From: Rhodobacteraceae bacterium Alg231-04
GTDB taxonomy: Bacteria > Pseudomonadota > Alphaproteobacteria > Rhodobacterales > Rhodobacteraceae
Direction of reading: 5' to 3'
Assembly (NCBI GenBank): GCA_900143635.1
Contig: FREY01000023.1
Span: 1-32,136 of the forward strand
DNA: 32,136 bases
Shown: positions 23,119-32,136 of the stretch, piece by piece
Layout of the letters: each line of letters begins with the position of its first letter
How positions within the stretch are numbered: the stretch's first letter is position 1
Program-made: the position numbers and the translations under genes
Notes under the pieces: model-generated
Told to the model about the DNA's origin: nothing
What the model saw: only the letters and a program-made list of their open reading frames with translations
Database searches by the model: none

Positions 23119-24840
23119 TTACTGCCAGGACTTGATCAGCTCGTCGTAAGCGATCGTTTCCGGCGTCTCGTCTTCGTTCTCAAGCTTGGCGTAAGGTGCG
23201 CCGGGCTGCGAGAACCAGTGCTCAGCACTCATCTCGTCGTTCAGCTTCGGCCCCAGATCACCCTGGACACCCGCCCGTTCAAGACGCGACAGTACTTTTT
23301 CTTGATCGGCGCAAAGCTGATCAAGCGCTTCTTGCGGAGTCTTCGCACCGGACATTGCGTCACCAATGTTCTGCCACCACAGCTGAGCCAGTTTCGGGTA
23401 ATCAGGAACGTTGGTGCCGGTTGGGGACCACTGAACTCGCGCAGGGGAGCGGTAGAATTCCACCAGGCCGCCCAACTTGTCAGCCCGATCTGTGAAGTGC
23501 TGGCTGTCGATTGTGGACTCTCGAATGAAGGTCAGACCAACATCTGACTTCTTCAGGTCTACTGTCTTGGACACAACGAACTGAGCATAGAGCCAAGCCG
23601 CTTGAGCGCGGTCAACAGGTGTGGACTCCATCAGCGTCCAGGAACCGGCATCCTGGTAGCCAATTTTCTGGCCGTCTTTCCAATATGCGCCGTGGGGCGA
23701 AGGTGCCATCCGCCACTTGGGCGTGCCATCTTCGTTCATCACGGGCAGATCAGGCTCGACGGTTGCTGCAGTGAACGCGGTGTACCAGAACATCTGCTGT
23801 GCAACGTTACCCTGCGCAGGAATTGGGCCTGCCTCAGAGAATGTCATGCCAGCAGCGGCCGGGGGCGAGTATTTTTCGAGCCATTCGATGGCCTTGGTCA
23901 CAGCGTAAACCGCAGCAGGCGCGTTGGTCGCACCACCACGGGCCACACAGGAACCGGTGGGCTGGGAGTTTTCGTTTACGCGAATTCCCCATTCGTCAAC
24001 CGGCAGACCATTCGGCTCACCGGCATCGCCCATGCCCGCCATGGACATCCAAGCGTCTGTGTAACGCCAGCCCAGAGATGGATCTTTCTTGCCGTAGTCC
24101 ATGTTGCCAAAGACTTCGCCTTCAACGTCAAGGTGGCTCAGGTCCCGCCCGGTGAAGAACTCAGCGATGTCCTCGTATGCGGACCAGTTTACCGGAACGC
24201 CGAGGTCATACCCAAAAGCTTCCTTGAAGTCGGCCCTATTTTTTTCGTCATTGAACCAATCGTAACGGAACCAGTAAAGGTTCGCGAACTGTTGTGTCGG
24301 CAGCTGGTACAGCTTGCCGTCGGGACCCGTGGTGAAGGAGGTGCCGATGAAGTCATCAACATCCAGCGTCGGCAGTGTCACGGCCGCACCTTCGCCAGCC
24401 ATCCAATCGGTCAGGTTACGAACCTGTTTGTAGCGCCAGTGGGTGCCGATCAAATCGGAGTCGTTGATGTAGGCGTCGTAGATATTCTCGCCTGACTGCA
24501 TTTGAGTTTGCAGTTTTTCAACAACGTCACCTTCGCCGATCAGGTCGTGTGTGACCTTGATTCCGGTGATGGCCTCAAACGCAGGTGCGAGGACTTCACT
24601 TTCGTACTGATGCGTCGCGATGGTCTCGGAGACGACCTTGATCGCCATGCCCTGGTAAGGCGTTGCCGCGTCAACAAAGAATTGCATCTCTGCTTCTTGA
24701 TCCGCGCGTGACAGCGTGGACAGACCGGCGATCTCGCCGTCCAGGAAAGCCTTGGCGGCGTCCATGTCGGCAAAGGCGGGTGTGCTCAGCAGGCCAAGCG
24801 ATAGTACCAGCGCCGTATTTGACTTTAGCGATAACTTCAT
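23119..24840 (-). CDS. glpV: glycerol ABC transporter substrate-binding protein
   Basis: This 573-residue periplasmic binding protein has a clear signal peptide (residues 1-24, ending TPAFA before DMDAAK). It is longer than usual for family-1 extracellular binding proteins but matches the GlpV type found with GlpSTPQU. The mature part has ATHQYESEVLAPAFEAITGIKV and a central PTQQFANLYWFRYDWF. GGGAGGAAATA precedes the ATG. It captures glycerol for the GlpP/GlpQ permease pair. Family assignment rests mainly on context (glpD upstream, permeases and ATPases of the glp type, glpK downstream), since substrate residues cannot be read by eye. Confidence 0.92.
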   Translation of the reverse strand: MKLSLKSNTALVLSLGLLSTPAFADMDAAKAFLDGEIAGLSTLSRADQEAEMQFFVDAATPYQGMAIKVVSETIATHQYESEVLAPAFEAITGIKVTHDLIGEGDVVEKLQTQMQSGENIYDAYINDSDLIGTHWRYKQVRNLTDWMAGEGAAVTLPTLDVDDFIGTSFTTGPDGKLYQLPTQQFANLYWFRYDWFNDEKNRADFKEAFGYDLGVPVNWSAYEDIAEFFTGRDLSHLDVEGEVFGNMDYGKKDPSLGWRYTDAWMSMAGMGDAGEPNGLPVDEWGIRVNENSQPTGSCVARGGATNAPAAVYAVTKAIEWLEKYSPPAAAGMTFSEAGPIPAQGNVAQQMFWYTAFTAATVEPDLPVMNEDGTPKWRMAPSPHGAYWKDGQKIGYQDAGSWTLMESTPVDRAQAAWLYAQFVVSKTVDLKKSDVGLTFIRESTIDSQHFTDRADKLGGLVEFYRSPARVQWSPTGTNVPDYPKLAQLWWQNIGDAMSGAKTPQEALDQLCADQEKVLSRLERAGVQGDLGPKLNDEMSAEHWFSQPGAPYAKLENEDETPETIAYDELIKSWQ

Positions 24841-24922
24841 TATTTCCTCCCAAAAATCGGAAACTCGTTTCTTTTTGCCACTCTGGAGAATTGCTAGTTC
24901 CCCTTGGGGGCGACCATCCTAA

Positions 24923-25195
24923 TTACACCCAGCGGAACACTGCTGCTGCGTAGATAAGACAGACTATTAATGCGAACGGTTGGTTCGCACCGACCACGCC
25001 CAGCCATGCCAGATTGATGAAGGCAGAACCAAGCAGTGTGATGAAAAGACGATCACCGCGTGTCGTCTCGATCTGTAAAACCCCTTTACGGGGTGTTTCC
25101 GGAAACTTGATCGCAAGCACCGTGAAGGTGACGAGGATCGTGGCAATCACCACGAAGAAAGTTGCCGTGGGCCCAGTCCATGCCATCCATTCCAT
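24923..25195 (-). CDS. glpU: small membrane protein of the glycerol transporter (DUF2160)
   Basis: This 90-residue membrane protein begins MEWMAWTGPTATFFV, with about three hydrophobic helices (roughly residues 8-28, 48-65 and 69-86) and a short polar loop (ETPRKGVLQIETTRGDRLF). It is the DUF2160-type protein always found between permease and binding-protein genes in alphaproteobacterial glp operons and called GlpU; its role is unknown. The start at 25195 is preferred because AAAGGA lies 7 nt upstream. An in-frame upstream ATG at 25267 would overlap glpQ. Confidence 0.88.
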   Translation of the reverse strand: MEWMAWTGPTATFFVVIATILVTFTVLAIKFPETPRKGVLQIETTRGDRLFITLLGSAFINLAWLGVVGANQPFALIVCLIYAAAVFRWV

Positions 25196-25220
25196 GTCAG
25201 TATCCTTTCGAATTTCAGGC

Positions 25221-26084
25221 TTACACGCGGCCCAGGGCAAAACCCTTGGCGATGTAATTGCGCACAAAGTAGATAACCAAAGCCCCTGGCACGACAGTCA
25301 GAACACCTGCGGCAGCCAGGACGCCCCAATCGATGCCAGCGGCGCCTTGAGTACGGGTCATTATCGCGGCAATCGGCTTGGCGTCGACAGTTGTCAGTGT
25401 GCGGCTCAACAGTAGTTCGACCCACGAGAACATGAAGCAGAAGAAGGCTGCGACCCCGATGCCGGATGCAATAAGCGGCGTGAAGATTTTCACGAAGAAC
25501 CTCCCGAAGCTGTAGCCGTCGATATATGCTGTCTCGTCGATTTCCTTAGGAACGCCGCGCATGAAGCCTTCGAGGATCCAAACCGCCAGCGGCACGTTGA
25601 ATAGGCAGTGCGCCAAAGCAACCGCGATATGCGTGTCAAACAGGCCGACCGAGGAGTAAAGCTGGAAGAACGGCAACGCGAACACGGCTGGGGGGGCCAT
25701 CCGGTTGGTCAGTAGCCAGAAGAACAGGTGCTTGTCGCCCATGAAGTGGTAGCGGCTGAACGCATAGGCTGCGGGCAGAGCAACTGCCAAGCTGATCACC
25801 GTGTTCATCACCACGTAGATCAACGAGTTCACGTAGCCCATGTACCAGGACGGGTCCGTCAGGATCGTCGCATAGTTGGCAAAGGTCAGGTTCCGCGGAA
25901 ACAAGGTGAATTGGTTCAGAATTTCCGTGTTGGTCTTCAAGCTCATGTTCAGCAGCCAATACAGCGGCAGCATCAAAAAGAGCAGATAGAGGGACATGAC
26001 AACCACCGAGCCTTTGATCCTGATGCGGCTCTTGGGCTTGTTCGCGATTGAGGCAGTCGAAGGTGCAAGCGTTGCGTCAGTCAT
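25221..26084 (-). CDS. glpQ: glycerol ABC transporter permease
   Basis: This 287-residue inner-membrane permease is of the MalG type. About six hydrophobic segments are evident. The cytoplasmic EAA-type loop that docks on the ATPases is visible as EIDETAYIDGYSFGRFFVK followed by IFTPL, around residues 180-205. The N-terminal 20 residues are polar and the first helix starts near residue 28. It lies 4 nt after glpP, with its ribosome-binding G-run inside the end of that gene, so the two permeases are probably made in equal amounts. The symbol follows rhizobial glycerol transporters; this is not the phosphodiesterase also called GlpQ. Confidence 0.92.
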   Translation of the reverse strand: MTDATLAPSTASIANKPKSRIRIKGSVVVMSLYLLFLMLPLYWLLNMSLKTNTEILNQFTLFPRNLTFANYATILTDPSWYMGYVNSLIYVVMNTVISLAVALPAAYAFSRYHFMGDKHLFFWLLTNRMAPPAVFALPFFQLYSSVGLFDTHIAVALAHCLFNVPLAVWILEGFMRGVPKEIDETAYIDGYSFGRFFVKIFTPLIASGIGVAAFFCFMFSWVELLLSRTLTTVDAKPIAAIMTRTQGAAGIDWGVLAAAGVLTVVPGALVIYFVRNYIAKGFALGRV

Positions 26085-26088
26085 CTGC

Positions 26089-26957
<869 letters not shown>

Positions 26958-26958
<1 letters not shown>

Positions 26959-28034
26959 CAGGCGGCCTCCCCTTCCTCAATCCAGTCATTGACGTAGACG
27001 TTCACATGTTTCGGATCGAAGGTAACCCTGTTCATGTCCGGTGAAATCACTTGGTCCTCACTGGCTACAATATTGATTTCACTACCGAAAAGATCGGCGC
27101 GCACGATCTTGTGGCGACCAACATCCTCGACACGGCGCACATTGACGGGCAGGCCTTCCCCTTGTGTCAAGGACACAAATTCAGGGCGCACTCCGATCTC
27201 GACCTTGCCGTCGAGAGCTGCATATCCACGGTCCAGCGTTAGCGACGCCCCGTGTACATTGGCCATTTTTCCGGACACTTCAGCAGGGATCACATTCATA
27301 CCGGGTGAGCCGATAAAGTAGCCGACAAACGTATGCTCGGGCCGCTCGAACAACTCTTGCGGGGTGCCAATCTGAACAACGCGACCGTCATACATGACTA
27401 CAACTTTATCCGCGAAGGTAAGGGCTTCGGTCTGGTCGTGGGTCACGTAGATCATCGTGTGGCCGAATTCGTGATGGAGCGATTTCAACTGCGTGCGCAG
27501 CTCCCACTTCATATGCGGGTCGATTACGGTCAGGGGCTCATCGAACAAAAGCGCGTTCACGTCCTCGCGAACCATACCACGCCCCAGGCTAATCTTTTGT
27601 TTGGCATCCGCCGTCAGGCCGCGCGCACGGTTGTCCAGCTCAGCCTCCATGCCGATCATCCGACCAATCTGCTGCACACGCTCCGCGATATACTTAGGGT
27701 CCGCGCCGCGGTTCTTGAGTGGAAACGCGAGGTTATCGCGCACCGTCATCGTGTCGTAGACCACGGGAAACTGGAACACCTGCGCGATATTCCGGTTCGC
27801 CGTGGTAGCGTGAGTCACATCATGACCATCGAACAGGATGCGCCCCTGAGACGGATGCAGTAGGCCTGAAATGATGTTGAGCAGGGTGGATTTCCCGCAA
27901 CCTGAAGAGCCCAGAAGCGCATAAGCCTCACCATCGGTCCAATCGTGGTTCAGCTCCTTTAGCGCGAAATCATCTTCACCCTTGGGGTTTGGGTAGTATG
28001 AATGCGCCAGGTTATCGAGGGTTATTTTCGCCAT
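26958..28034 (-). CDS. glpT: glycerol ABC transporter ATPase with degenerate signature motif
   Basis: This 358-residue ATPase of the MalK/UgpC type has a C-terminal OB-like regulatory domain (about 240-355). Walker A is GSSGCGKST (42-50), the Q-loop is at VFQF, Walker B ends LLFDEP (D165/E166) and the H-loop is canonical (YVTHD, H199). The ABC signature is not LSGGQ: the equivalent segment reads LTADAKQ (140-146). Its partner GlpS shows the reverse pattern, predicting an asymmetric ATP-binding pair. The gene lies 11 nt after glpS and overlaps glpP. The symbol follows rhizobial usage and is not the glycerol-3-phosphate antiporter GlpT. Confidence 0.93.
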
Positions 28035-28045
28035 GGTCTGTCTCC

Positions 28046-29134
28046 TTATGCCGCAAGCGCGTAGGACGCGGGCGCAACAAGATCGCCATTTTCATTGAAG
28101 ATGTAGACGTGACTAGGGTCGATATAGACCTGCAACGGCGCTCCCAGCTTCAAGTTGTGAATGCCGTGGATCAGGCCAACCCATTTCTCGCCGTCGTGAT
28201 CGAGGTGAACGAAGGTCTCGGAACCGGTAAGTTCAGTCACAACAAGTTTGGTATCAAATGACATCGCCCCATCGGCCTGCGAGTTGATTTCGACGTGGTT
28301 GGGACGGAAACCAGCGATGTATCGCCCGTCGGCCAAGTTTGCCATAGGGCCCAAGGCGGCAGCGCTTTGACCATCGCCGAACATGATTTTTGCCCCGGCC
28401 TTGCTGACTTGCAGGAAGTTCATAGGCGGATCGCTGAACACACGTGCCGTCGTAGCATCAACAGGCTGGCGATAGACAGTGGGTGTCAGATCAAACTGCC
28501 GTACTCGGCCTTCCCACAGGGCGGCTGTGTTGCCACCCAGAAGCAGCGCTTCTTCAGGCTCCGTTGTGGCATAGACAAAAATGGATCCTGCTTCTTCGAA
28601 AATCTTGGGGATTTCGACGCGTAGTTCCTCGCGGAGTTTGTAATCGAGATTCGCCAGAGGCTCATCGAGCAGAACCAGACCCGCGTCTTTAACCAATGCC
28701 CGCGCCAGCGCGCAGCGCTGCTGCTGTCCCCCCGACAGCTCCAGCGGCTTGCGTTGCAGCATAGGCGACAATTGCATCAGGTCTGCAGATTTTTTGACAG
28801 CCGCATCAATCTCGGAGGCCGACTTACCCATAAGATTGAGCGGTGAGGCGATGTTTTCATAGACCGTCATCGACGGGTAATTGATGAATTGCTGGTAGAC
28901 CATGGCGACCTTGCGGTCCTGCACCCGCATGCCGGTCACATCCTGGCCTTCCCAATGTACGGTGCCCTCGTTTGGCACATCGAGGCCGGCCATCAACCGC
29001 ATCAAGGATGTCTTGCCTGAAAGTGTGGGACCAAGCAGGACGTTCATCGTGCCTTTTTCCAATGTCAAATCAGTGGGGTGAATATGCACAACACCCTCAG
29101 TCGATTTCGAAACACCTTTTAATTCCAACGTCAT
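28046..29134 (-). CDS. glpS: glycerol ABC transporter ATPase lacking the H-loop histidine
   Basis: This 362-residue ATPase has a MalK-like C-terminal domain (about 235-360). Walker A is GPTLSGKTS (35-43), the signature is fully canonical (LSGGQQQR, 133-140) and Walker B is LVLLDEP (D157/E158). The switch region reads FVYATTEPEEA, so the H-loop histidine is replaced by threonine (T191). With GlpT, which has the histidine but a degenerate signature, this gives one consensus and one degenerate nucleotide site. It lies 13 nt downstream of glpD, so it is co-transcribed with it. Confidence 0.93.
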   Translation of the reverse strand: MTLELKGVSKSTEGVVHIHPTDLTLEKGTMNVLLGPTLSGKTSLMRLMAGLDVPNEGTVHWEGQDVTGMRVQDRKVAMVYQQFINYPSMTVYENIASPLNLMGKSASEIDAAVKKSADLMQLSPMLQRKPLELSGGQQQRCALARALVKDAGLVLLDEPLANLDYKLREELRVEIPKIFEEAGSIFVYATTEPEEALLLGGNTAALWEGRVRQFDLTPTVYRQPVDATTARVFSDPPMNFLQVSKAGAKIMFGDGQSAAALGPMANLADGRYIAGFRPNHVEINSQADGAMSFDTKLVVTELTGSETFVHLDHDGEKWVGLIHGIHNLKLGAPLQVYIDPSHVYIFNENGDLVAPASYALAA

Positions 29135-29147
29135 GTCTGTCGTCCTC

Positions 29148-30734
29148 TTATTCGGCCGCAGAGCAGCATTGTGCAGAAAGCCGATCTTTCATCCACTCGT
29201 CCAATGCGCAGATCTGTTCTGTGCTCATGCGCAAGCCAAGTTTACTTCTGCGCCACACCACATCTTCGGCGGTGCGCGCATATTCGTTATCTATGAGCCA
29301 CTGAACTTCTGCCTGAAACAGGTCCGGACCAAAGCTGTCGCCAAGGTCTTCTTTGTGTTTGACTTGGCCCAGAACCCCGGCCACTTCGGTGCCATAAGCG
29401 CGCACAAGACGCTGCGCCCAGCGGTCTGACAGAAATGGAAACGCTTGTTTGGCTTGCGCCACCAGCACATCAAAGCCATCCACCGCAAAATCTCCGCCGG
29501 GCAACGCGACTCCGGCGGTCCAAGGCTTCCCCGCAACGGGTAGAATCTTTCTGATCTCTTCCATCGCGCTTTCTGCAAGGCACCGGTAGGTGGTGATCTT
29601 GCCGCCGAACACGTTCAGTGATGGCGCACCGCGGGACGTGTCCAGCTTCAGCACATAGTCGCGCGTCGCAGCCGAAGCAGAGCTTGCGCCATCATCAAAG
29701 AGTGGACGCACACCCGAATATGTCCAGACCACATCGTCCGAGCAAATCGGTGTTGCGAGGTATTCGTTGATGAAGCGGATCAGGTAGTCCCGCTCTTCGG
29801 GGGTGCATTCCGGCTTGACGGAGGGATCTTCGTGATCCTGGTCGGTTGTGCCGATCAGCGTGAAATCTGTCTCATAGGGAATGGCAAAAATGATGCGTCC
29901 GTCAGTACCTTGGAAAAAGTAGCATTTGTCGTGATCGAACAGTTTCTTGGTAACGATGTGGCTACCCCGGACCAGGCGCACACCTGCTTGCGAATTACTG
30001 CGCAATGTGGTGCGCAACACATCCCCGACCCAAGGACCGCCCGCATTCACAACCATCGAGGCCGTAACGGTGGTTGTGTCACCCGTGACGGTGCTTTCCA
30101 TCTCGACGTGCCATGTGCCGTCGATCACTTCGGCGCTGAGAACCTTCGAACGTGTCCGAATTTCTGCGCCGCGCAGCTGGGCGTCGCGGGCATTGAGAAC
30201 AACCAGACGCGAATCCTCAACCCAGCAATCCGAATACTCGTATGCCTTTTCAAATTTCGGGTTCAGACCCTTTCCTTCAGAGGCGGTGCGCAGGACAATG
30301 CTGGATGTTGCGGGCAGAATTTCGCGCCCGCCAAGGTGGTCATACATGAACAGACCAAGACGGATCAGCCATGCCGGGCGGCGACCCTTCATCCACGGCA
30401 TGACCGCGCCCAGCAGTTTCGAGGTCGGCGTCGACATATCGAACCGCATGCTTTTGTGGTACGGCAGCACGAAGCGCATAGGCCAGGAAATATGCGGCAT
30501 CGCACGCAACAGGTTTTCGCGTTCGATCAGGGCTTCGCGGACCAGCCTGAATTCAAAGTACTCTAGATAGCGCAGACCGCCATGAAAGAGCTTTGTTGAT
30601 GTTGAGGAGGTCGCCGAGGCGAGATCGTTCATCTCCGACAAGCAAACACGCAGACCGCGGCCTGCGGCGTCTCTGGCAATGCCGCATCCGTTGATGCCGC
30701 CGCCAATGACCAAAAGATCGAAGTCCGGTTTCAT
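29148..30734 (-). CDS. glpD: aerobic glycerol-3-phosphate dehydrogenase
   Basis: This 528-residue membrane-associated flavoenzyme oxidises glycerol 3-phosphate to dihydroxyacetone phosphate and passes electrons to quinone. It starts MKPDFDLLVIGGGINGCGIA, with the FAD-binding GxGxxG and the GlpD-typical SSTSTKLFHGGLRYLEYFEF (about 50-69). The C-terminal helical domain (about 390-520) includes VAGVLGQVKHKEDLGD. The ATG at 30734 is preceded by GGGAGGAAAT; an in-frame ATG at 30794 would add 20 residues unlike the family. It is the first gene of the glp operon, divergent from glpR, with the promoter region between them. Confidence 0.97.
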   Translation of the reverse strand: MKPDFDLLVIGGGINGCGIARDAAGRGLRVCLSEMNDLASATSSTSTKLFHGGLRYLEYFEFRLVREALIERENLLRAMPHISWPMRFVLPYHKSMRFDMSTPTSKLLGAVMPWMKGRRPAWLIRLGLFMYDHLGGREILPATSSIVLRTASEGKGLNPKFEKAYEYSDCWVEDSRLVVLNARDAQLRGAEIRTRSKVLSAEVIDGTWHVEMESTVTGDTTTVTASMVVNAGGPWVGDVLRTTLRSNSQAGVRLVRGSHIVTKKLFDHDKCYFFQGTDGRIIFAIPYETDFTLIGTTDQDHEDPSVKPECTPEERDYLIRFINEYLATPICSDDVVWTYSGVRPLFDDGASSASAATRDYVLKLDTSRGAPSLNVFGGKITTYRCLAESAMEEIRKILPVAGKPWTAGVALPGGDFAVDGFDVLVAQAKQAFPFLSDRWAQRLVRAYGTEVAGVLGQVKHKEDLGDSFGPDLFQAEVQWLIDNEYARTAEDVVWRRSKLGLRMSTEQICALDEWMKDRLSAQCCSAAE

Positions 30735-30995
30735 ATTTCCTCCCAGCGCCGCCCTCCTCGGCAGCACGCTCAATTTGTGACGAGATTCGAGCACAAATGG
30801 AAGTGAAAAATGTTCGATTACGTTCGTTAATTGCTAGAACATTGATAATATGCGAGTTTTCCGACGAACTTCCGAACATATATTGTGTGATTTCTGCAGG
30901 CGCGATGTGAGAATCTGCATTTTCGAAGGTTCGCGATGCGTGACTTTCGGCAAAAGCACTATAAAACGAGCATAAGTGAAAAAGAGGTTTGGCAT
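30735..30995. promoter_or_regulatory. glpD-glpR divergent control region with GlpR-like operator sites
   Basis: In this 261-nt spacer ATGTTCGATTACGTTCGT at 30810-30827 contains two direct TTCG half-sites. An inverted relative, ATGTTCGGAAGTTCGTC on the minus strand, occupies about 30879-30863. Further TTCG/CGAA occurrences lie at 30786, 30935 and 30942. GlpR repressors of the DeoR family recognise ATGTTCG-type repeats, so these are the likely operators controlling both the glp operon and glpR itself. Confidence 0.6.
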
Positions 30996-31760
30996 TTGGG
31001 ACTGACGATCAGAAAACCTGAAATCATCGCCATCGCACGGCGCGAAGGCAAGGTGACCGTCGAAGGACTCGTGGAGCACTTTGGTGTGACACCACAGACT
31101 ATTCGCCGCGACCTGGCCGAACTTGCTGACTCCGGCGAACTCGAACGCGTTCACGGCGGCGCGATATTACCGTCGACAACCGTCAATATCGGATACAACG
31201 AACGCCGGAAGATCAATCAAGCTTCAAAGGTCGACATTGCCCGTGCCTGCGCCAAGAAAATTCCAAATGATTGCGCGATCTTTCTGAACATTGGCACCAC
31301 AACTGAGGCTGTTGCCGCCGAGTTGCTCAATCATGAAGGCCTGTTGGTAGTCACGAATAACATCAACATCGCCAATATCTTGTCGGTCAGTGATCAGATT
31401 GATGTAATCCTCACGGGCGGCCAGTTACGCCGATCTGACGGTGGTCTCATAGGAGACCTCGCCAAGAACACAATCGATCAGTTTCGGTTCGACTATGCCA
31501 TTATCGGCTGTTCAGCCTTACGGCAGAATGGTGATTTGATGGACTTCGACATGCAGGAAGTCAGCGTGAGCAAAACGATTATTCGTCAAAGTGATCACGT
31601 TATTCTGGTCGCTGACAATTCAAAGTTCGACAGAAAAGCCCCTGCTTTTGTTGCCTCGATGCAGAATATCTCGACGATCGTCACGGACAAGGCAATGCCT
31701 CCGGAGTGCTCAGCGCAATGTGACGTTTCTGGGACAAACATAGTCTATTCACAGAATTAA
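30996..31760 (+). CDS. glpR: DeoR-family glycerol-3-phosphate regulon repressor
   Basis: This 254-residue DeoR-family repressor has an N-terminal winged HTH at about 15-57 (VTVEGLVEHFGVTPQTIRRD) and a sugar-phosphate sensing domain at about 75-235, with NIGTTTEAVA and VADNSKFDRKAPAFV. The preferred start is TTG 30996 (giving LGLTIRKPEIIAIARREGK, matching the usual GlpR start), with AAGAGG 8 nt upstream. An ATG at 30936 would add 20 residues not expected. The length then matches E. coli GlpR (252). It is expected to bind the glpD-glpR region and release on glycerol 3-phosphate. Confidence 0.93.
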   Translation: MGLTIRKPEIIAIARREGKVTVEGLVEHFGVTPQTIRRDLAELADSGELERVHGGAILPSTTVNIGYNERRKINQASKVDIARACAKKIPNDCAIFLNIGTTTEAVAAELLNHEGLLVVTNNINIANILSVSDQIDVILTGGQLRRSDGGLIGDLAKNTIDQFRFDYAIIGCSALRQNGDLMDFDMQEVSVSKTIIRQSDHVILVADNSKFDRKAPAFVASMQNISTIVTDKAMPPECSAQCDVSGTNIVYSQN

Positions 31761-31945
31761 TCGTCCACCCCATTTGAGTTTCCGTCTTGGTCAAACGATA
31801 CCCTAGGCTACCACCGACCGGCTCCAGAAGCCATCGTCCTGATGAATCACTGACCGATTGCTCACTAACTTTCAAATTGGACCGCTTTAAGGGGAATGAT
31901 CGGAGCCAATTGTAGCAATTGAAAAGAAATTCAACGGTAATCCCC
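31761..31945. mobile_element. IS-derived remnant downstream of glpR
   Basis: There is no gene. The 21-nt CACTAACTTTCAAATTGGACC at 31863-31883 is an inverted near-copy (20/21) of the sequence at 7430-7450, with weaker similarity extending upstream (GCCATCGTC at about 31832-31840). It looks like the end of the same IS type. The IS5-family element begins immediately after, at 31946. Confidence 0.5.
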
Positions 31946-32136
31946 GGCTTTGTTGCACAAATCGGGCTTAGGTCGGACTTCCCCTTACCCCGGACGAACT
32001 TATCCTACGGTAACAGTTTCAGGTATGCCAAGAGCTGTGAACCCGTTGAGTATCGCGGCACGGATTTGGATTTCCGCAACCTGCCTGTCGAAGTCTCGTG
32101 CTGAGAGCCGTTGGCCGAGCAGTTTCACGCAATGCA
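31946..32136 (-). mobile_element. IS5-family insertion sequence, end present, remainder beyond window
   Basis: The element starts with GGCTTTGTTGCACAAATC at 31946, a typical terminal repeat of IS5/IS903-like elements, and continues to the window edge. The transposase C-terminus is encoded on the minus strand just inside it. The other end and target duplication are outside. Confidence 0.82.
32000..32136 (-). CDS. IS5-family transposase, C-terminal fragment cut by window edge
   Basis: The last 44 codons of a transposase are read on the minus strand, ending at TAA 32002-32000. They read HCVKLLGQRLSARDFDRQVA followed by EIQIRAAILNGFTALGIPET. This block is the standard C-terminus of IS5-family (IS427/IS903-like) transposases in alphaproteobacteria. 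The DDE catalytic core lies beyond the window. Confidence 0.85.
   Translation of the reverse strand, partial: HCVKLLGQRLSARDFDRQVAEIQIRAAILNGFTALGIPETVTVG

Overview
The window looks like accessory DNA from a marine Roseobacter-group alphaproteobacterium (Rhodobacteraceae). The indications are the high GC content, a TRAP transporter, tandem dimethylglycine-dehydrogenase-like enzymes, and a glycerol operon of the glpD-SThPQUV-K type known from rhizobia and related alphaproteobacteria (glpS, glpT, glpP, glpQ, glpU, glpV). This placement is inferred from gene content; no rRNA or tRNA gene was seen. Three metabolic modules are separated by insertion-sequence debris: an IS3-family end at 1-430, decayed IS remnants at about 7.4 kb, an IS91-type transposase with further remnants at 18.3-20.1 kb, and an IS5-family end from 31946 to the window edge.

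Module A (498-7104). A racemase-superfamily enzyme and a GntR/FCD regulator lie on the minus strand. Divergent from them are a complete TRAP transporter (binding protein, small and large permease), an M24 creatinase/ectoine-hydrolase-like protein and a nitrilase-superfamily amidohydrolase. Together they look like uptake and stepwise C-N hydrolysis of a small polar compound. The set resembles the ectoine utilisation gene set (TRAP + EutA-like + EutD-like) but has a different regulator and a different second hydrolase.

Module B (about 7452-18177). This is a tightly coupled minus-strand operon: MttB-like methyltransferase, class III aminotransferase/aminomutase, two FAD/GcvT dimethylglycine-dehydrogenase-like enzymes, and a TPP enzyme with Xsc-like motifs. 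A sixth gene, a TcuA-like flavoprotein, also started in an ATGA overlap but is now a pseudogene. A divergent GcvA-like LysR regulator shares a 110-bp promoter region that carries two inverted copies of one motif. Three demethylating enzymes, one amine-handling enzyme and one sulfoacetaldehyde-acetyltransferase-like enzyme would fit stepwise breakdown of an N-trimethylated amine. N,N,N-trimethyltaurine (taurine betaine) is the most specific hypothesis, but it is inference.

Module C (20339-31760). This is a glycerol regulon: divergent glpR, then glpD-glpS-glpT-glpP-glpQ-glpU-glpV-glpK, and an iron-type alcohol dehydrogenase 4 nt after glpK. The two ATPases GlpS and GlpT have complementary degenerate motifs, predicting one consensus and one degenerate ATP site. 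The glpV-glpK gap holds three hairpins, the last an apparent intrinsic terminator just before glpK with a possible competing structure.
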